From Tachypleus tridentatus (lineage: Eukaryota; Arthropoda; Merostomata; Xiphosura; Limulidae): a stretch of DNA of 64,000 nucleotides. This document shows positions 1 to 11,700 of the stretch, piece after piece. Every line of letters begins with the position of its first letter. Position 1 is the first letter of the stretch. The DNA is taken from contig NC_134837.1 of NCBI RefSeq assembly GCF_004210375.1, positions 164,899,310 to 164,963,309 on the forward strand. Direction: 5' to 3'. The position numbers and the translations under genes were made by a program. The notes under the pieces are model-generated. The model searched no databases, was not told the origin of the DNA, and worked only from the letters and a program-made list of their open reading frames with translations.

Positions 1-103
1 AGAGGGTGCTCTCTGAAGAAGAGACAAGTGAATAAGGATGCATTTGCTATCTGTGGTAGTTGTTAATGATGGTCAATATTTTTTAGTGATAAATTACCTG
101 TAA

Positions 104-185
<82 letters not shown>
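104..185. repeat. (AC)n/(AT)n compound microsatellite
   Basis: A run of alternating AC dinucleotides passes directly into a run of alternating AT. It is simple sequence. The short reading frame across it is an artefact: its translation is strings of IY and CV dipeptides. The rest of the first 820 bases is AT-rich and holds nothing I recognise. Confidence 0.95.
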
Positions 186-192
<7 letters not shown>

Positions 193-820
193 ACAAGGCT
201 CTCCGTTTGTAAGAATTTTTTTCCGCTTCATAAATGAAAGTTTCTGATTCTCTCTAGTAGTTTGTTTTTGGAAACGAGTCAGGGAAGGCTTATCTGAGAA
301 GACGTGATGGTTTCCTTTGTTGACCTGCCAGCCGGACTTTAACAAATTTACCATGTATTTTTCTTTACTTCCAAATATATTGGAATTTAAAAAACAAACA
401 ACCAGGTAGTACTTCGTTCATTTTTTCCATTTAGTTTTGCAAGTTAAATGTCAGTAGTTTTTGCTATAGCTTTATCACTCTGCGGTTAACCCTTCTGAAA
501 AGGCAAATGGTCTTCAATAAACATTAATTAATTGCGTTCGTTAAAGCCTCTCTATTGTTCGCTTAGAACGTTCCATCCACAAAATTCTAGAACCTCTTGT
601 CATGTGTAATAGTTTACCATCATGTTAAATATTTTTTAGCGCGGTATTGGACAACAAAGCAATAGATATTATACAGACATCTTAGTTTGAGTATTGAAAA
701 TACTCCATTACCTGCATTAAATTGTAACCATAGCGCAAACATACTCTGTACATTCTACTTAGAATGTATTGTAAATTGTATAAAGGTATAGTAAGTAATG
801 GTCGCTACATAATTAATTAC

Positions 821-1094
821 AGGTTTGGTTTGAATTTCACACAAAGCCATACGAGGCCTATCTGTGCTAGTCGTCCCTAATTTAGTAGTGTAAGACTAGA
901 GGGAAGGCAACTAGTTATCACTACCCATCGCCAACTCTTGGACTACTCTTTGGCTAACGAATAGTGGGATTGATCGTAACATTAAAACTCCCACAGGGCT
1001 GAAAGAGCGAGCTTGTTTAGTGTGACGGAGATTCAAACCAAAGACCCTCAGATTTTAAGTCAAGCACCCTTACCACCTGGCCATACTGAGCCGT
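821..1094 (-). mobile_element. tRNA-derived SINE, family A, full-length diverged copy
   Basis: On the minus strand the copy starts with a tRNA-like head (box A-like and box B-like motifs), passes through a body containing the reverse complements of 'ctaatttagtagtgtaagac' and 'ccaactcttggactactctt', and ends in the tail that reads 'tttgaatttcacacaaagcc' on the plus strand. The same arrangement recurs at about 1407, 3879, 32828, 39564 and 50019, which establishes it as a dispersed family. This copy carries many substitutions and I saw no clear target duplication. Confidence 0.9.
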
Positions 1095-1406
1095 GTTCTA
1101 TTGTGTGTATATGTAGTCATGTACAATATAATATGTAAAGTTCACGGGTTGAAACAAATTAAAGTTATTAAAATGTCACACATTTAAAGTTTTAGTTCGG
1201 ATATTTTTTTTGTTTTTGTTTTCCTAAGTCTTAAAAATTAGTATTCAAATTCTGTATAAAACGTTTTGGTCTTACACGTTTGAATGCGTTTTGGATTGTT
1301 GTTATGGCTGAATTTTTGTTATGTTTATGACCTATTGTATGATATTGCATTGTAAGGAATATATAGATAAATAAATATTAATATTATTTTAAACGGAATT
1401 AATTGT

Positions 1407-1681
1407 TTGTTTTTTTAATTTCGCGCAAAGCTACACGAGGGATATCTGCGCTAGCCGTCCCTAATTTAGCAGTGTAAGACTAGAGGGAAGACAGCTAGTC
1501 ATCACCTCCCACCGCCAACTCTTGGGCTACTCTTTTACCAACGAATAGTTGGATAGATCGTCACTTTATAACGCCCGCACGGCTGAAAGGGCAAGCATTT
1601 TTGGTGCGACGGGATTCGAACCCTCGACCTTCAGATTACGAGTCAAACGCCTTAACCCACCTAGCCATGCCGGGCCTAAGA
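1407..1681 (-). mobile_element. tRNA-derived SINE, family A, with target duplication
   Basis: This is one of the best preserved family A copies. Its tRNA-like head reads, on the minus strand, through a box A-like GGCATGGCTAGGTGGG and a box B-like GGTTCGAATCC. The 10-bp sequence AATTAATTGT occurs immediately before it (1397-1406) and again after it (1682-1691), as expected for a target-site duplication. Its preservation suggests a younger insertion than the copy at 821. The small open frame running through it is not a gene. Confidence 0.93.
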
Positions 1682-2074
1682 AATTAATTGTATATTTAAG
1701 TTTATACAATGATATTTTTGTTAATCATCTGACACAGTTATGCCTGTTATATACAGATTTTCTTCGAATTTATTTTAATTTTATTTATAGATACGACGCC
1801 TTCAAAATGCATAAATTTAATCTCATTTGAAGCTCCCTATGCTAGTGTTTTCCAAACGGTATGTTGTAGCACGCTAGTGTGTCGCATGTGAGCTGTTTGT
1901 GTCCCGCAAGCAAATCCATCTTTTCTACAGTTAGTTAAGAGAAATCAACAATTACAATAAAATATAGATAAAACATAAGATCCATAAAACAAGTTTTTAA
2001 GTCAACGTTTCGCCATTATATCAAGATAAACAAGACACTGGCTAACCGATTAACCTAGTATAGTAAATATATAT

Positions 2075-3363
2075 CATGCCATTCCACAAGTAATGTCCGA
2101 AAATTTAAAACAAAAAGTGCATCATCATTTCTGTCTTTGCAGAAAACTTTAATGATTAAAATATGTAGTAGAATGTATTTCAAAATGTTCAGACAGATAT
2201 AAATAACAAAAACTAAACCAACTCCACTTTTCTAAATCATTAATCAAATAAACCCTTATGAAGATGGATGTGTCTGAGGAGCACATGAAGCATATGTTTT
2301 ACGAATTTAAAAATGGCAATAGTGCAGCAGAAACTACACGAAACATTCAAGGTGTTTATGGTGCAGAGTCTCTCAATGAAAGAAAATGTCGAAGGTTGTT
2401 TCAGAAGTTCAGATCAGATGACTACAGGTTAAGTGATGCACCACGTTCAGGTCGTCCTGTTGAGTTTAATGATGACTTACTGCTGGCTGCACTTCATGAA
2501 AATTGTGCTGTAACTGTGAAAGAACTAGTACAGAAGCTTAATTCAACCTATTAAACAGTTCACCGTCATCTACAACAGCTTGGAAAGTGTCAAAACTTTG
2601 AAAATTGGATCCCATGATTAGACAGAAGCCAACCTTATAGCAAGAGTGAACATTTGCACTTCTCTGTACTCTCCTGAACATGACTCACCTTTTTTGTACG
2701 GGTTAGTGACTGTAGATGAGCAATGGAGATATTATAATAATGTTAAGTGCCGCAGACAATGGTTCAGTGCATGTAAACTGGCTAAAGCACAGTCCAAATG
2801 GACGTATATCCTAGGAAAGTCTTGTCAAGCGTTTGGTAGAATATTGTTGGTGTGATCCACTTTGAGTTGCTGTCACTCAATGTAACGATTACATCAGACT
2901 TCTGTTGTTAAAATTTAGAGCACTTGAATGTTGCACTAAAAGAAAAGAGGCCTGCTTTGATCAATCGTAAAGGAGTTTTTTTACACCAGGATAATGCATG
3001 GCCCCCATACAGCAAGGATCACATCTGCAAAGATTGAAGAGCTATACTGGGAAAAACTTCCACATCCTTCTTATTATCCAGACCTTGCCCCATCTGATTA
3101 TCATCTCTTCCGAAGTTTGCAGAACTATCTTGATGGAAAAAGTTTGAAACACATGAAGATGTCAAAACTACCCTCTCTACGTTCTTTTCCTCCAAACCCC
3201 AAGAATTTTATAGAAGTGGCATTTAAAAGCTTGTGAATCGTTGTAGGAAGTAATTAATAATAATAATGGAACACACATTATTGACTAAATAACATTAAAA
3301 GCGCTTGAAAGCCTTTATCTTTTTCTGAACCTAAAATCAGACATTACTTAAGGAATGACCTGA
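2075..3363 (+). mobile_element. Degenerate mariner transposon with inverted terminal repeats
   Basis: The two ends match as inverted repeats: CATTCCACAAGTAATGTC on the left and CATTCCTTAAGTAATGTC as the complement of the right end, both next to TA-rich DNA. The length of about 1.29 kb is normal for a full mariner. Remnants of the transposase appear in order: helix-turn-helix N-terminus (2258-2551, with AAETTRNI and SGRPVEF), the first catalytic Asp region (TVDEQW, about 2718), HQDNA (about 2986) and PDLAPSDYHLF (about 3080). Stops at about 2552 and 2614 and several frame changes make it non-functional. Confidence 0.93.
2258..3236 (+). pseudogene. Broken mariner transposase (D,D34D type)
   Basis: The coding remains lie inside the mariner and read collinearly but in different frames. 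The first open segment carries the DNA-binding HTH and the SGRP motif. A second (2646-2855) covers the first catalytic Asp region, and the third (2994-3236) covers the last Asp with the PDLAPSDYHLF block. The family protein is about 345 residues. Here stops and frameshifts break it at least three times, so no functional enzyme can be made. The DDE-region wording resembles the Hsmar1/SETMAR branch of mariners, but I would not fix the subfamily by eye. Confidence 0.9.
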
Positions 3364-3497
3364 TATATATATATATAAATAAATACAATTTCCAGTTTGC
3401 ACTACAAACTTTAAACTGTCATAATTATGATAAAGATACATCAGAAGAACCTTTTCAACTGTATGATCGTGTGAAAAATAATCAAGCCATTTTACTT

Positions 3498-3608
3498 ACC
3501 ACAGTGGGACAGTGTTAAGTTTACGAACTTGCAACTAAAGTCTAGGGTTTGATTCTATGCGAAGGATGCAGCAGATAGCCCGCTGTGGCTGTGCACTTAA
3601 AAACAAAC
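3498..3608 (+). mobile_element. Short tRNA-derived SINE, family B
   Basis: A tRNA-like head (about 3500-3560, with a box B-like AGGGTTTGATTC) is followed by the tail 'gcagatagcccgctgtggct' and an A-rich end with 'aaaaacaaac'. The same head and tail combination occurs near 7964 and 52021 on this strand, and at 4628, 15423, 24434 and 53678 on the other. The whole unit is only about 110 bp. Confidence 0.75.
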
Positions 3609-3878
3609 ATACAAACATTTTATTTATTACTGTCTGCTTTTCATGTGCTTAATAATTAATTAATTGAGCGCTGCACTTAGTGATGTGCGATACGTTTTAA
3701 TAGTTCTATATGTACTTTAAAGGAAATCGTTTGAGAAACACTGCTCTGGGTTTTTGTTTTAAACAATATATATGTTAAAAACAAACCTAATTGAAAAAAC
3801 ATCCACTGGACAAAAGAGACTAAGTTTAATCAACCAAGTACATTGCAGGCAATCACTTGAAAATATTTTTTTTTCTTT

Positions 3879-4030
3879 TTGAATTTCGCGCAAAACTACA
3901 CGAAGACTATCTGCGTTAGCCATTCCTAATTTAGCAGTATAAGACTAGAGATAAGGCAGCTAGTCATCACCACCTAACACCAAATCTTGGGCTACTCTTT
4001 TACCAACGAATAGTGGGATTGACCGTTGAA
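3879..4030 (-). mobile_element. Family A SINE, lacking the tRNA-like head
   Basis: The plus strand reads 'tttcgcgcaaaactacacga', then 'cctaatttagcagtataaga' and 'tcttgggctactcttttacc', and then stops at 'gtgggattgaccgtt'. The tRNA-like head expected next on the plus strand is absent, so this copy is 5'-truncated in its own orientation. That is the usual outcome of incomplete reverse transcription. Confidence 0.88.
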
Positions 4031-4627
4031 AATAAAACAAGCAATACTGATTGATGTTAAGCAAATAACCAGCTTAAAACAGGATATTTAAAGACATAAA
4101 ACAACAGAAATTAGTTAAAAAACGAGATCACCCCATAGTTGTGAAGCTTACTTTCATCACAATATTAATATATGGGGATAGAAGACGATCGTGAACAAAT
4201 CCTTAATAATTTCCCTTTATATGATGAACACGTAAAGGTGAAAACAATAACAAAGTTTGTAAATTTCAGGAACGAAAAGTGTATTCTTTCGAAGCTTTGA
4301 GTAACCTTAACATTATAAAAACACCTATTTTATCAGTATAGTATTGTGTTAAGATATATTTTTTATTGAGAAACAGAATACTGTTACAATCTGATCACAC
4401 AGTGCAGGTGCGTTATGTTTAAGTTTTGATACGAGATAGAAAATTACTTGTATACGTTTAACCAACCTACATGTATTGTATAAAATCACGAATTAGAACC
4501 GGGAAACTTACTACATACTTGTTTAATATACGTGCTTATGTTGTACAAATTATGATTAAAAATAGACAACTACTTATGTATTTAATCGTAACATGTGCAT
4601 AATATGTGTGGATTTTAGCAGGAAACG

Positions 4628-4747
4628 GTTTGTTTGTTGTTAAGCGCATAGCTACGCAACGGGCTATCTGTACTGGGCCTACCACGGATGTCAAAACCCA
4701 AATTATAGTCTTATAACACCGTAGACTTACCGCTGTGCTAATGGGGG
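4628..4747 (-). mobile_element. Short SINE, family B, diverged
   Basis: The stretch reads 'gctatctgtactgggcctac' followed later by 'gtagacttaccgctgtgcta', the signature of family B in inverted orientation. It lies downstream of the receptor exon, in what would be its following intron, and has no coding role. Confidence 0.7.
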
Positions 4748-4948
4748 TTATAACAGATAGAAAACCAGTTGCATTGTCGAATAATGCACATATGTATTGT
4801 TTACGGATTTTAATGACAAATAAAACAAGAAATATGTATTTGTATTGAGTACAGATGTTAATAAGTAATAACAAGGTAGACATTTCTTGGTTCATGGATG
4901 TTCTTGGGTATTGCATTAAAAGCATGCAAGATAGCGGAGTATACTTGC

Positions 4949-5533
4949 CTGTTTAAGAACGACCAAATATATTCTGCCATAGAAGAATACCATTAGCAGC
5001 GTCGGATAAACGATAGTGACAAAATAGAGGAACACTAGGAAGTCGTAGTTCATCACCTGCGCGAAGAAACAGCGCCCTCTGGGCTCAGGTCCAGAATTCC
5101 AGCCGAATAGTGGAAAGAAGCCAATAGCGGAGCCCAATACCCAGCAGACAAAGACAATAATTGCTACTGTCCGTCCGGTCATCGTCTGTTGGTAGCTAAA
5201 CGGACGAAGTACCGCCCAGTAACGGTCCACAGACACTGCTAACAAATTAAGAATGGAGATGGTACACAAAACTACCAGTAGAGACAGCATAGTCATACAG
5301 GCACTAAAGTTTCCTTCGGGCAAGCCTAGCTTGGTTAGGATGGCTGAAGGAACACCAACCAGGCCAACCAAAAAGTCTGCCATTGCTAAACTCAAAATGT
5401 AAAAGTTGGTGACCTTTCGGATGCGTCTGTCCAGTCCAAAGGCTATCATCACCACAAGGTTTCCGACTACGGCAAACACGGCAACAGTCATCTCAGAAAC
5501 GGTGTACGTAATAGGTAACTGACTAGCAAACAT
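4949..5533 (-). CDS. Adenosine-receptor-like class A GPCR, first coding exon (TM1-TM5), partial
   Basis: This exon encodes about 195 residues of a rhodopsin-family receptor and most resembles metazoan adenosine receptors. Visible landmarks are TM1 with GN (residues 24-25), TM2 with LAMAD (49-53), the TM3 disulfide Cys79, the DRY motif at 103-105 (VDRYWAVLRPF), TM4 Trp131, FGWNSG at 143-148, ECL2 Cys155 and TM5 with Pro177. Asn75 in ECL1 is in an N-glycosylation sequon (NFS). The GN, DRY and GWN context, short N-terminus and short ECL2 suit an adenosine receptor acting at the plasma membrane through a G protein. Open reading continues ten codons past KQ into what looks like intron, because CAG is followed by GCAAGT. 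TM6, TM7 and NPxxY are not visible to the left, so the gene is partial. A broader amine or orphan-like assignment remains possible. Confidence 0.85.
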
Positions 5534-5720
5534 ACTGAGAAATAAGCTGTGATACCTGACACGTCAGCGCTACATCTAATATACTGAAGGTTCTGACAGT
5601 TTGTCAGTTTCGTGCTTCGCAACCATCGATTTTGTGACTCCAACCGAAAACGACGAAGTTCAGGATCTAGCGCATGCGCGACAAAACAGTTAAAACTCTA
5701 TAATTTACATACGTTTGGTT
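5534..5720 (-). promoter_or_regulatory. Probable 5' UTR and promoter of the GPCR with an NRF1-type site
   Basis: Directly upstream of the receptor ATG is a stretch richer in CpG than its surroundings. It contains the palindrome GCGCATGCGC at 5670-5679, the core of the NRF1 (ewg in insects) binding site, about 140 bp from the ATG. A TGACGT half-CRE lies near 5560. Several TCAGT strings resemble arthropod initiators, but I cannot choose one. No clear TATA box at a useful distance was found. The promoter role is inferred from position and motif. Confidence 0.5.
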
Positions 5721-6454
5721 TAACAACCACAGGTGTGAAGATATTAAGGGTAATCTTATCTAATTTCATAGGCTTGAGCAACTATCATGTGTTTATTTAA
5801 ATCCAGAATCGGAATAGCGCTCTTAAGTCAGAAACACAGTTTTACTATGTAAGAAAATTATTCCCTAGTGGAAATTAAGTAAACGATGGACAACAAATAC
5901 GATAAAATACTAGTAATATCAAATACCAGTTATTTAATTAATTTACAGATACAGTATATAACTAATTAAACTGATTTTAATTGAACATTAATACACAAAT
6001 TAGTACGAGTGTGAATATTTTTCTTACATCTTCCATACGCATGCTCATTCGGTTAAGAAATATATTGGTATGTTTTTTTGTTTTTTTTTTATAACCAAGC
6101 CACATCGAGCTATCTATTGTGTTCACCGATGGTAATAAAACTGATTTTAAAATTATAAATTCAAATTGGGTAATGTATCCAATATTTTTGATCAATCCCT
6201 CTATCTAACAGATACACACTACTTTCTGATAAACATGCACAAATCGGAGCGAGGCGAGCTTGAGAATAAATCATTTTATAGTTCACATTTGGGAGTGCGT
6301 TATAATAGTGACAGTCAATACCGTTATTAAGGTCACAGAGCCGGACGAAACTCTTGTTGCGCCAATTTCTAATGGTTAGCTGCTTTCTCTCTGGTTAATA
6401 TATATTTCGAAATTATGCCTAAAGACCACAAGTCTCTACCTCTATGTAGAAAAT
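5721..6454. other. Non-coding AT-rich intergenic DNA
   Basis: No supported reading frame. A weak family B SINE fragment in inverted orientation is visible around 6081-6130 ('accaagccacatcgagctat'). Otherwise I see nothing recognisable. Confidence 0.6.
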
Positions 6455-6712
6455 GTACCATTCAAATTGAAATAAAGTACACATAAGGTTTCATTCAAAT
6501 TGAAAATAACAATACCTTATGCAATAAATAAAAAAATGCACGCAAGGTACCATTCAAATTGAAAATCTCTTACGCAATAAATAAAAAGTGTACGTAAGGT
6601 GTCACTTAAATTGAAAATATCAATACCTTATGAAATAAATAAAAAGTGCACATAATGTATCATTCAAATTGAAAATAGCAATACTTTGTCATAAATATAA
6701 ATTTGTTTTACA
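6455..6712. repeat. Minisatellite, about 60-bp unit, four diverged copies
   Basis: The phrase 'cattcaaattgaaaat' (or a close variant) returns about every 50-65 bases, each time followed by 'caataccttatgcaataaat' and 'aaaagtgcac' variants. Copies differ by substitutions and small deletions, so this is an old tandem array. It is noncoding. Confidence 0.85.
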
Positions 6713-7963
6713 AAGAGTTATAAAATTTCTGAGCTATAATGCAATATGAGTTTTCAGACAGTTTTCTCAATGGTGCAGACAGGACCAGATTAATGATTTG
6801 AAGGCTGAAGTATATTTTGTAAGAGGCCATCAGAACTGAATATTATAAATGAGTCACTATTAACTACAGTATAAACAATACATAAACACAATATGTGGGT
6901 AAATAATATGAAAAATAATAATTTTAATATTTATAATAAATGTAAAGTAATGGGAACATTTTTAACGCCTAGTAAATAGTTATGAAGGAAGTCCTGTAAG
7001 AACGTGTTAATAAAAATTGCAGAATAATAGATTTAAATAAAAAGACAAATTCCTGTTGCCATGGAGACACAATCGCAAACAGATGTTTCTGAATGTAGTA
7101 TCCAGCTTTCGATTATTCTTAATAGGGAGGTCCTCTCCTTCTTCGGGAAGAAAGGAAGAATTACGCCCATATACTTCCCTAATATTGAAACAAGAACAAA
7201 AATAGTTTGATATCTAACATTACAGAAAGAAAACTATTTAACTCTCCTTTTACAAACATATTAAACATTCTTATTTGGATAACATGATTTATGCGTGTCT
7301 CTCTTGACTGATGTAAGTGATATGTCTGTGACGTGTGGAAAAGTAACTAACTTATAAAATGTATGAGCAAAATGATTCCATTCTAGTGAAACAAGTTATC
7401 CAGTGTGAAAACTGTGTCCGTATGGTCACATGCATCCACTAGAGAAATCAAAGAGCTCATAAAATAACGTTGTAATTTGCCTATGGTTTATGTTCAGAAT
7501 TTTCACAAAAATGCTGCACTAAGGCTATTTAGAAACAGTTTGGCATAATTTTGAGCTGATAGACTAGTAAACAATATCCACTGCAAAATTATGAGTTACT
7601 GACAGCTCTCCAAATATCCGAAACTTTCTTCTACTCTTACATTATTCAATACTCCAAAGTGAGGAGTAAGTTCATGCATAAGCGGTTAAAAACAACAATA
7701 AAAAACAAACAAACAACAAAACAATAAATTTTCAAATCCACAAGCTAGTCACATTGTGCCTGGTTTGTCTTCTACAAAACAAAAGAACTGGTCCCCTTCC
7801 CCGCCAAAAAACTGAAACTATTCATTTTCCATGCAAAACCTAAACAGTGTCTAGTGTGATTAATTGCAGTTTTTTCTACATTATTGTGTGACACTTTGAT
7901 AATAGAAATGTTGGAAGTTACAAATTCAAGGATCCACAAAAAGTTTGGTGAATAAATAATCTT
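6713..7963. other. Intergenic DNA without recognisable genes
   Basis: AT-rich sequence with no long reading frame, no RNA gene and no clear mobile element that I can identify on either strand. Confidence 0.6.
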
Positions 7964-8073
7964 AGGGTCATTCAGCGGTACGTTTATCGACTTACAGCGC
8001 TACAATCTGGGATTCAATTCCACGTAGTGGGCATAGCGCATATAACCTATTGAGAAGTTTTGCGCTAAAATAA
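7964..8073 (+). mobile_element. Short tRNA-derived SINE, family B
   Basis: The head 'cattcagcggtacgtttatc' with box B-like GGGATTCAATTCC is followed by a diverged form of the shared tail ('gcatagcgcatataacctat' and then 'gttttgcgctaaaataac'). The order is the same as in the copies at 3498 and 52021. Confidence 0.72.
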
Positions 8074-8673
8074 CCGAAATAAGTTAGAAAAATGATAAAA
8101 ACCCATACTTAATTCTAGGGTTAAAGAATATGATCATCAATACAAAAACGGAAGGCTTTTACTTGCATAAGAACTGTAAATAATACGTACCAAAACGTTA
8201 ACCGAGTTCTAAAATATAGGAGCAAGGCATGATTACTAATAGTTTCATAAAATTTCCAAGTTAAATAATATTTTTCTTTTATATCATAACGGATCCTAGA
8301 GGGAGATATATTACGTTTACCATTCCCTTAATCTTTTCTGCTGTGATATATAATTGTACAGAAAAATACGTTCATGTGATTCGATTTGTAGGGCACGTCT
8401 CTAGGGCTACAGAATCTTACGGTAAGAAAGTTGCAATTAGCGAGAAAATATGAAAAATTTACGGGAAAATTCTTAGAAGTCCTAAGCAAGAATAAATAAG
8501 AGTATATTTAATAACATATCAACCATGTTCTACCTGTTATTTCCAGTGTCAAACATCAGGACTTTTCGCACCTGTTGAGATACGTTTTTATATTAGCATG
8601 TCGTTTGACAACAACTGTAGTCGATGAAGTGTTTGAGCTACTGAAATGGTGAGCCCCTGTATATATTACTATG

Positions 8674-8785
8674 GAAAGTTCTAGAAAATCCTAATAAATT
8701 CTACGACATTCTAGAAAATTCTCGTAAGTTCGAGAAAATTCTCTATCAGCTACTCAGCAATGAATCTATATGGAATGTTCTGGAA
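8674..8785. promoter_or_regulatory. Cluster of heat-shock-element-like triplets
   Basis: Four perfect alternating GAA/TTC triplets spaced by two bases occur within 112 bp: GAAagTTCtaGAA (8674-8686), TTCtaGAAaaTTC (8709-8721), TTCgaGAAaaTTC (8729-8741) and GAAtgTTCtgGAA (8773-8785). Three inverted nGAAn units are the core binding site of trimeric HSF. No gene start could be recognised next to the cluster, so it may be an enhancer, a decayed promoter or chance enrichment in a diverged repeat. Confidence 0.45.
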
Positions 8786-11700
8786 AATGGGTAAATTTGA
8801 AAATTTCATTACCCAGGTCACAAAAGCAAAGTTTGAAGAGAAAAATAGGTCTTTTCCATTTACTTAGGCATTAAGCAACTGGGAAATAACACGTTCTGCC
8901 CAGGATAAAAAAAAAAAAGTAAAAATTTTGTTACACAGCATTATCTGTCTTTTGATTTTCCTAGCCGTAACATACAGTACTTTGTTTTCCAGCAGACTTA
9001 TTCCCTTAATAGTGAAGGGGAATATTGACAAGGGTCAATATTGTGCCAGACCAGATCTTGAGAATTTTTTAGCTTTCTCATTTAACTTTATCCCTGCATG
9101 GCCTGGCACATATAGTACAATTTCTAAATACCACCAGTTATGATTCAAATTTAATCAAGTTTCAATCCATGCTTTATTTATAATGCATCAAGGTTTTTAG
9201 TTCTCTTGGTTACGTTGAAAAAGTAAAACTTACTTCATTGATGAAACATCACTCAATAGTATGGTATAAAAGAACTAAGAGTTATAAATATGAGTATAAA
9301 TAATAAGAAAAGAAAATTAATCAGAAATCTATGGTATGGATACAAGATTTTGGCATCTTAAATACTTGACAAATCATAAGTTTAGATCTTATAAGTTTCA
9401 AAGTCAGTCTCCAAGGTGTGAGGAAAAGAGATTATATATCAGTACAATTTAGCTCAAATTAAGTAAAATTGCCTTTGATGTGGATCTTAGTTAATTTTTA
9501 TCACTTAATTTTCAATTAAATGTTTGATTTTCTCAGATAAATACTTTCCTTCACAAAATCTAAAATACTAAAAATATGTTTACCTCTTTTATATGTTATA
9601 AAAATATTACAGTCAGTTTAACAGTTAAAATAGTTTAACATCTTTTGATAATGACTGCCAACAATATTTAAACTGCTATAATTATGAAATTAATTAATTA
9701 ACCTCCAGTGGAATTTCATTCAATCCAAAGTAAAGTAGTAAAGTAGAAAAATTCCAAGGTAAAATACAAAGTTGAGTTCATATCTTTAAGGTGTAATTCA
9801 GTACTCAAACCCAGTCATAATAAAAAGTTATTTATTTCAAAGCTGTATGGAACCAAGACTTTGATATTGTTTTCCCATCTAACTCATTTGACCCACATTT
9901 ACATGTGCTAGCAGTAACCAGTGAACAATGAATATATTTAAAAAGGATGAAATGTATAACATAAATTGAAAAACACGTTTGGTTTATAAGCTACTTTGTG
10001 TCAAATTGTTACACAATTTAGACCCCTATGAAAAGCACAACACATTACAGGTCACACGTACAGTTACCCAAGATAATTGGACTGTGATATACATTACAGA
10101 AAAACAAAACAAAACAAAGTCTGAAATATTTCTTTACAAAATGTAAACATCAAGTATGTGTTCAAACTGTTAATCATGCAAACATTTTACCAACATTACA
10201 TCAAGTATAAAATCTAATGGTTGAGGATTTATAACACATGGCAAGAGAAAATGTATGCAATATACATACAACTATGGCTTGGTGTTATTTTAGAATTAAT
10301 GGACCTTAACAATTGGCAAAATACTGCATTTTTCACTGCTGTATATCTTACAAAATCCTTCCTTATCCTCCCACATCTCCAAGAAGTGCATGAGCAGTGA
10401 CTGGACCAACAACACACAAACATAACTAAAAACAGTAACTTAAAAAGATTCAAATAGCATTGAACCTTCCCATGTTGTGATATCATTAAACACATTTATA
10501 CAAAACAATTTCATCTTTTAATGTACATTACTTCCTTCAAAATGTAAATATTACTGAACTCATGATAAACTTTGTCATGAAAACATGGTTATAAAGAAGT
10601 TTTATTAAAAGTGTTGCCATCTGTTACTTTTAAATGGGCTTAAGTAAAGTTTTGAGAATATGTCCAAGTATCATAATTTCAAAGTAAGCTTCTTATAAAC
10701 TTGTGAACCATGCATAGTTTTGTTTAAATATGTGATAAAATAAGCACTAGCCTTTTGAGGTATAATTGAAAGTTGTAAGAAACATGACAACAGATACATA
10801 TATATATTTGAAAACTTTAACAAGGATTTCTCTGAACATTCTGGAAGAATCGGGGGGTAAATAATGAAACTACCTATTTAAAATAATTTCCAAATTACAT
10901 TAAAATCATACATTTCAGAGATACAGAGGTAAAATATATATGCATTAATGTCAACAGTAACTTTATACAAATTAATAAAATAGCTGTTGGTTTCATTTTC
11001 CTTACAGGTACATCATGACTTGGTTATTATGAAGTTACTTACTTCTGAAGTATTAGCAATCCGTAACCAAATTATAGTTTTGATCACTGAAACAATAAAA
11101 ATCTTTTCACCAACAACTTAAATGTCATCTATGTAATGAGTTCACAATAAAAACAAAATCTGAATCAACATAACAATGAATCTTCATGTCTAAATACTGC
11201 ACGTTATTTCAATGCACTGAAAAATTAGACTTCATACAGTTCAAAGGAAAATTCCAAGACTCTCAAATTCTGTCTTACAGAATTAATCTTTCATTAGTTA
11301 AATTTTAAAAAATTTGTCTGCCAGAAGAAACTGCAATATTAACAATTGACACAAAATATAAAGAAACCTAACTTTAATAACCAAACTTGTCTGTTTGCTT
11401 GAGTAATCTTTTTCAAAAAAGTTGATCATTTCACGAGAAATTTTTGCTGAAATTAAAAGTTTAGAACTTTAAAGGCCTTGATGGAAAATCAGCTACTAAC
11501 CAGAAATTGAAGTGTTGGAATTTCTCAAGACTTACATTAATTTTAACCTTGTACCTTAAATTTTTAGCTAAACTATGGACATCAAACAATCAGCTGAGCA
11601 ATATCTGTTCACTGAACTAACCAAAAAATGAGCAGTCTTTCGATAAAATGAAAACAAAGTAAAACCATGGCCTTAGTTAAAATACATCCTTTCAACCACC

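Noticed and set aside
94-354. 86-codon minus-strand frame
   Set aside because: It runs through the AC/AT microsatellite and encodes IY and CV dipeptide repeats.
1549-1830. 93-codon plus-strand frame
   Set aside because: It lies across a family A SINE, and the apparent FGATGFEPSTFRL text is the box B region of the SINE head read in one frame.
4536-4925. 129-codon minus-strand frame next to the receptor exon
   Set aside because: It overlaps a family B SINE and shows none of the TM6/TM7 motifs (no CWxP, no NPxxY), so it is not the missing receptor half.
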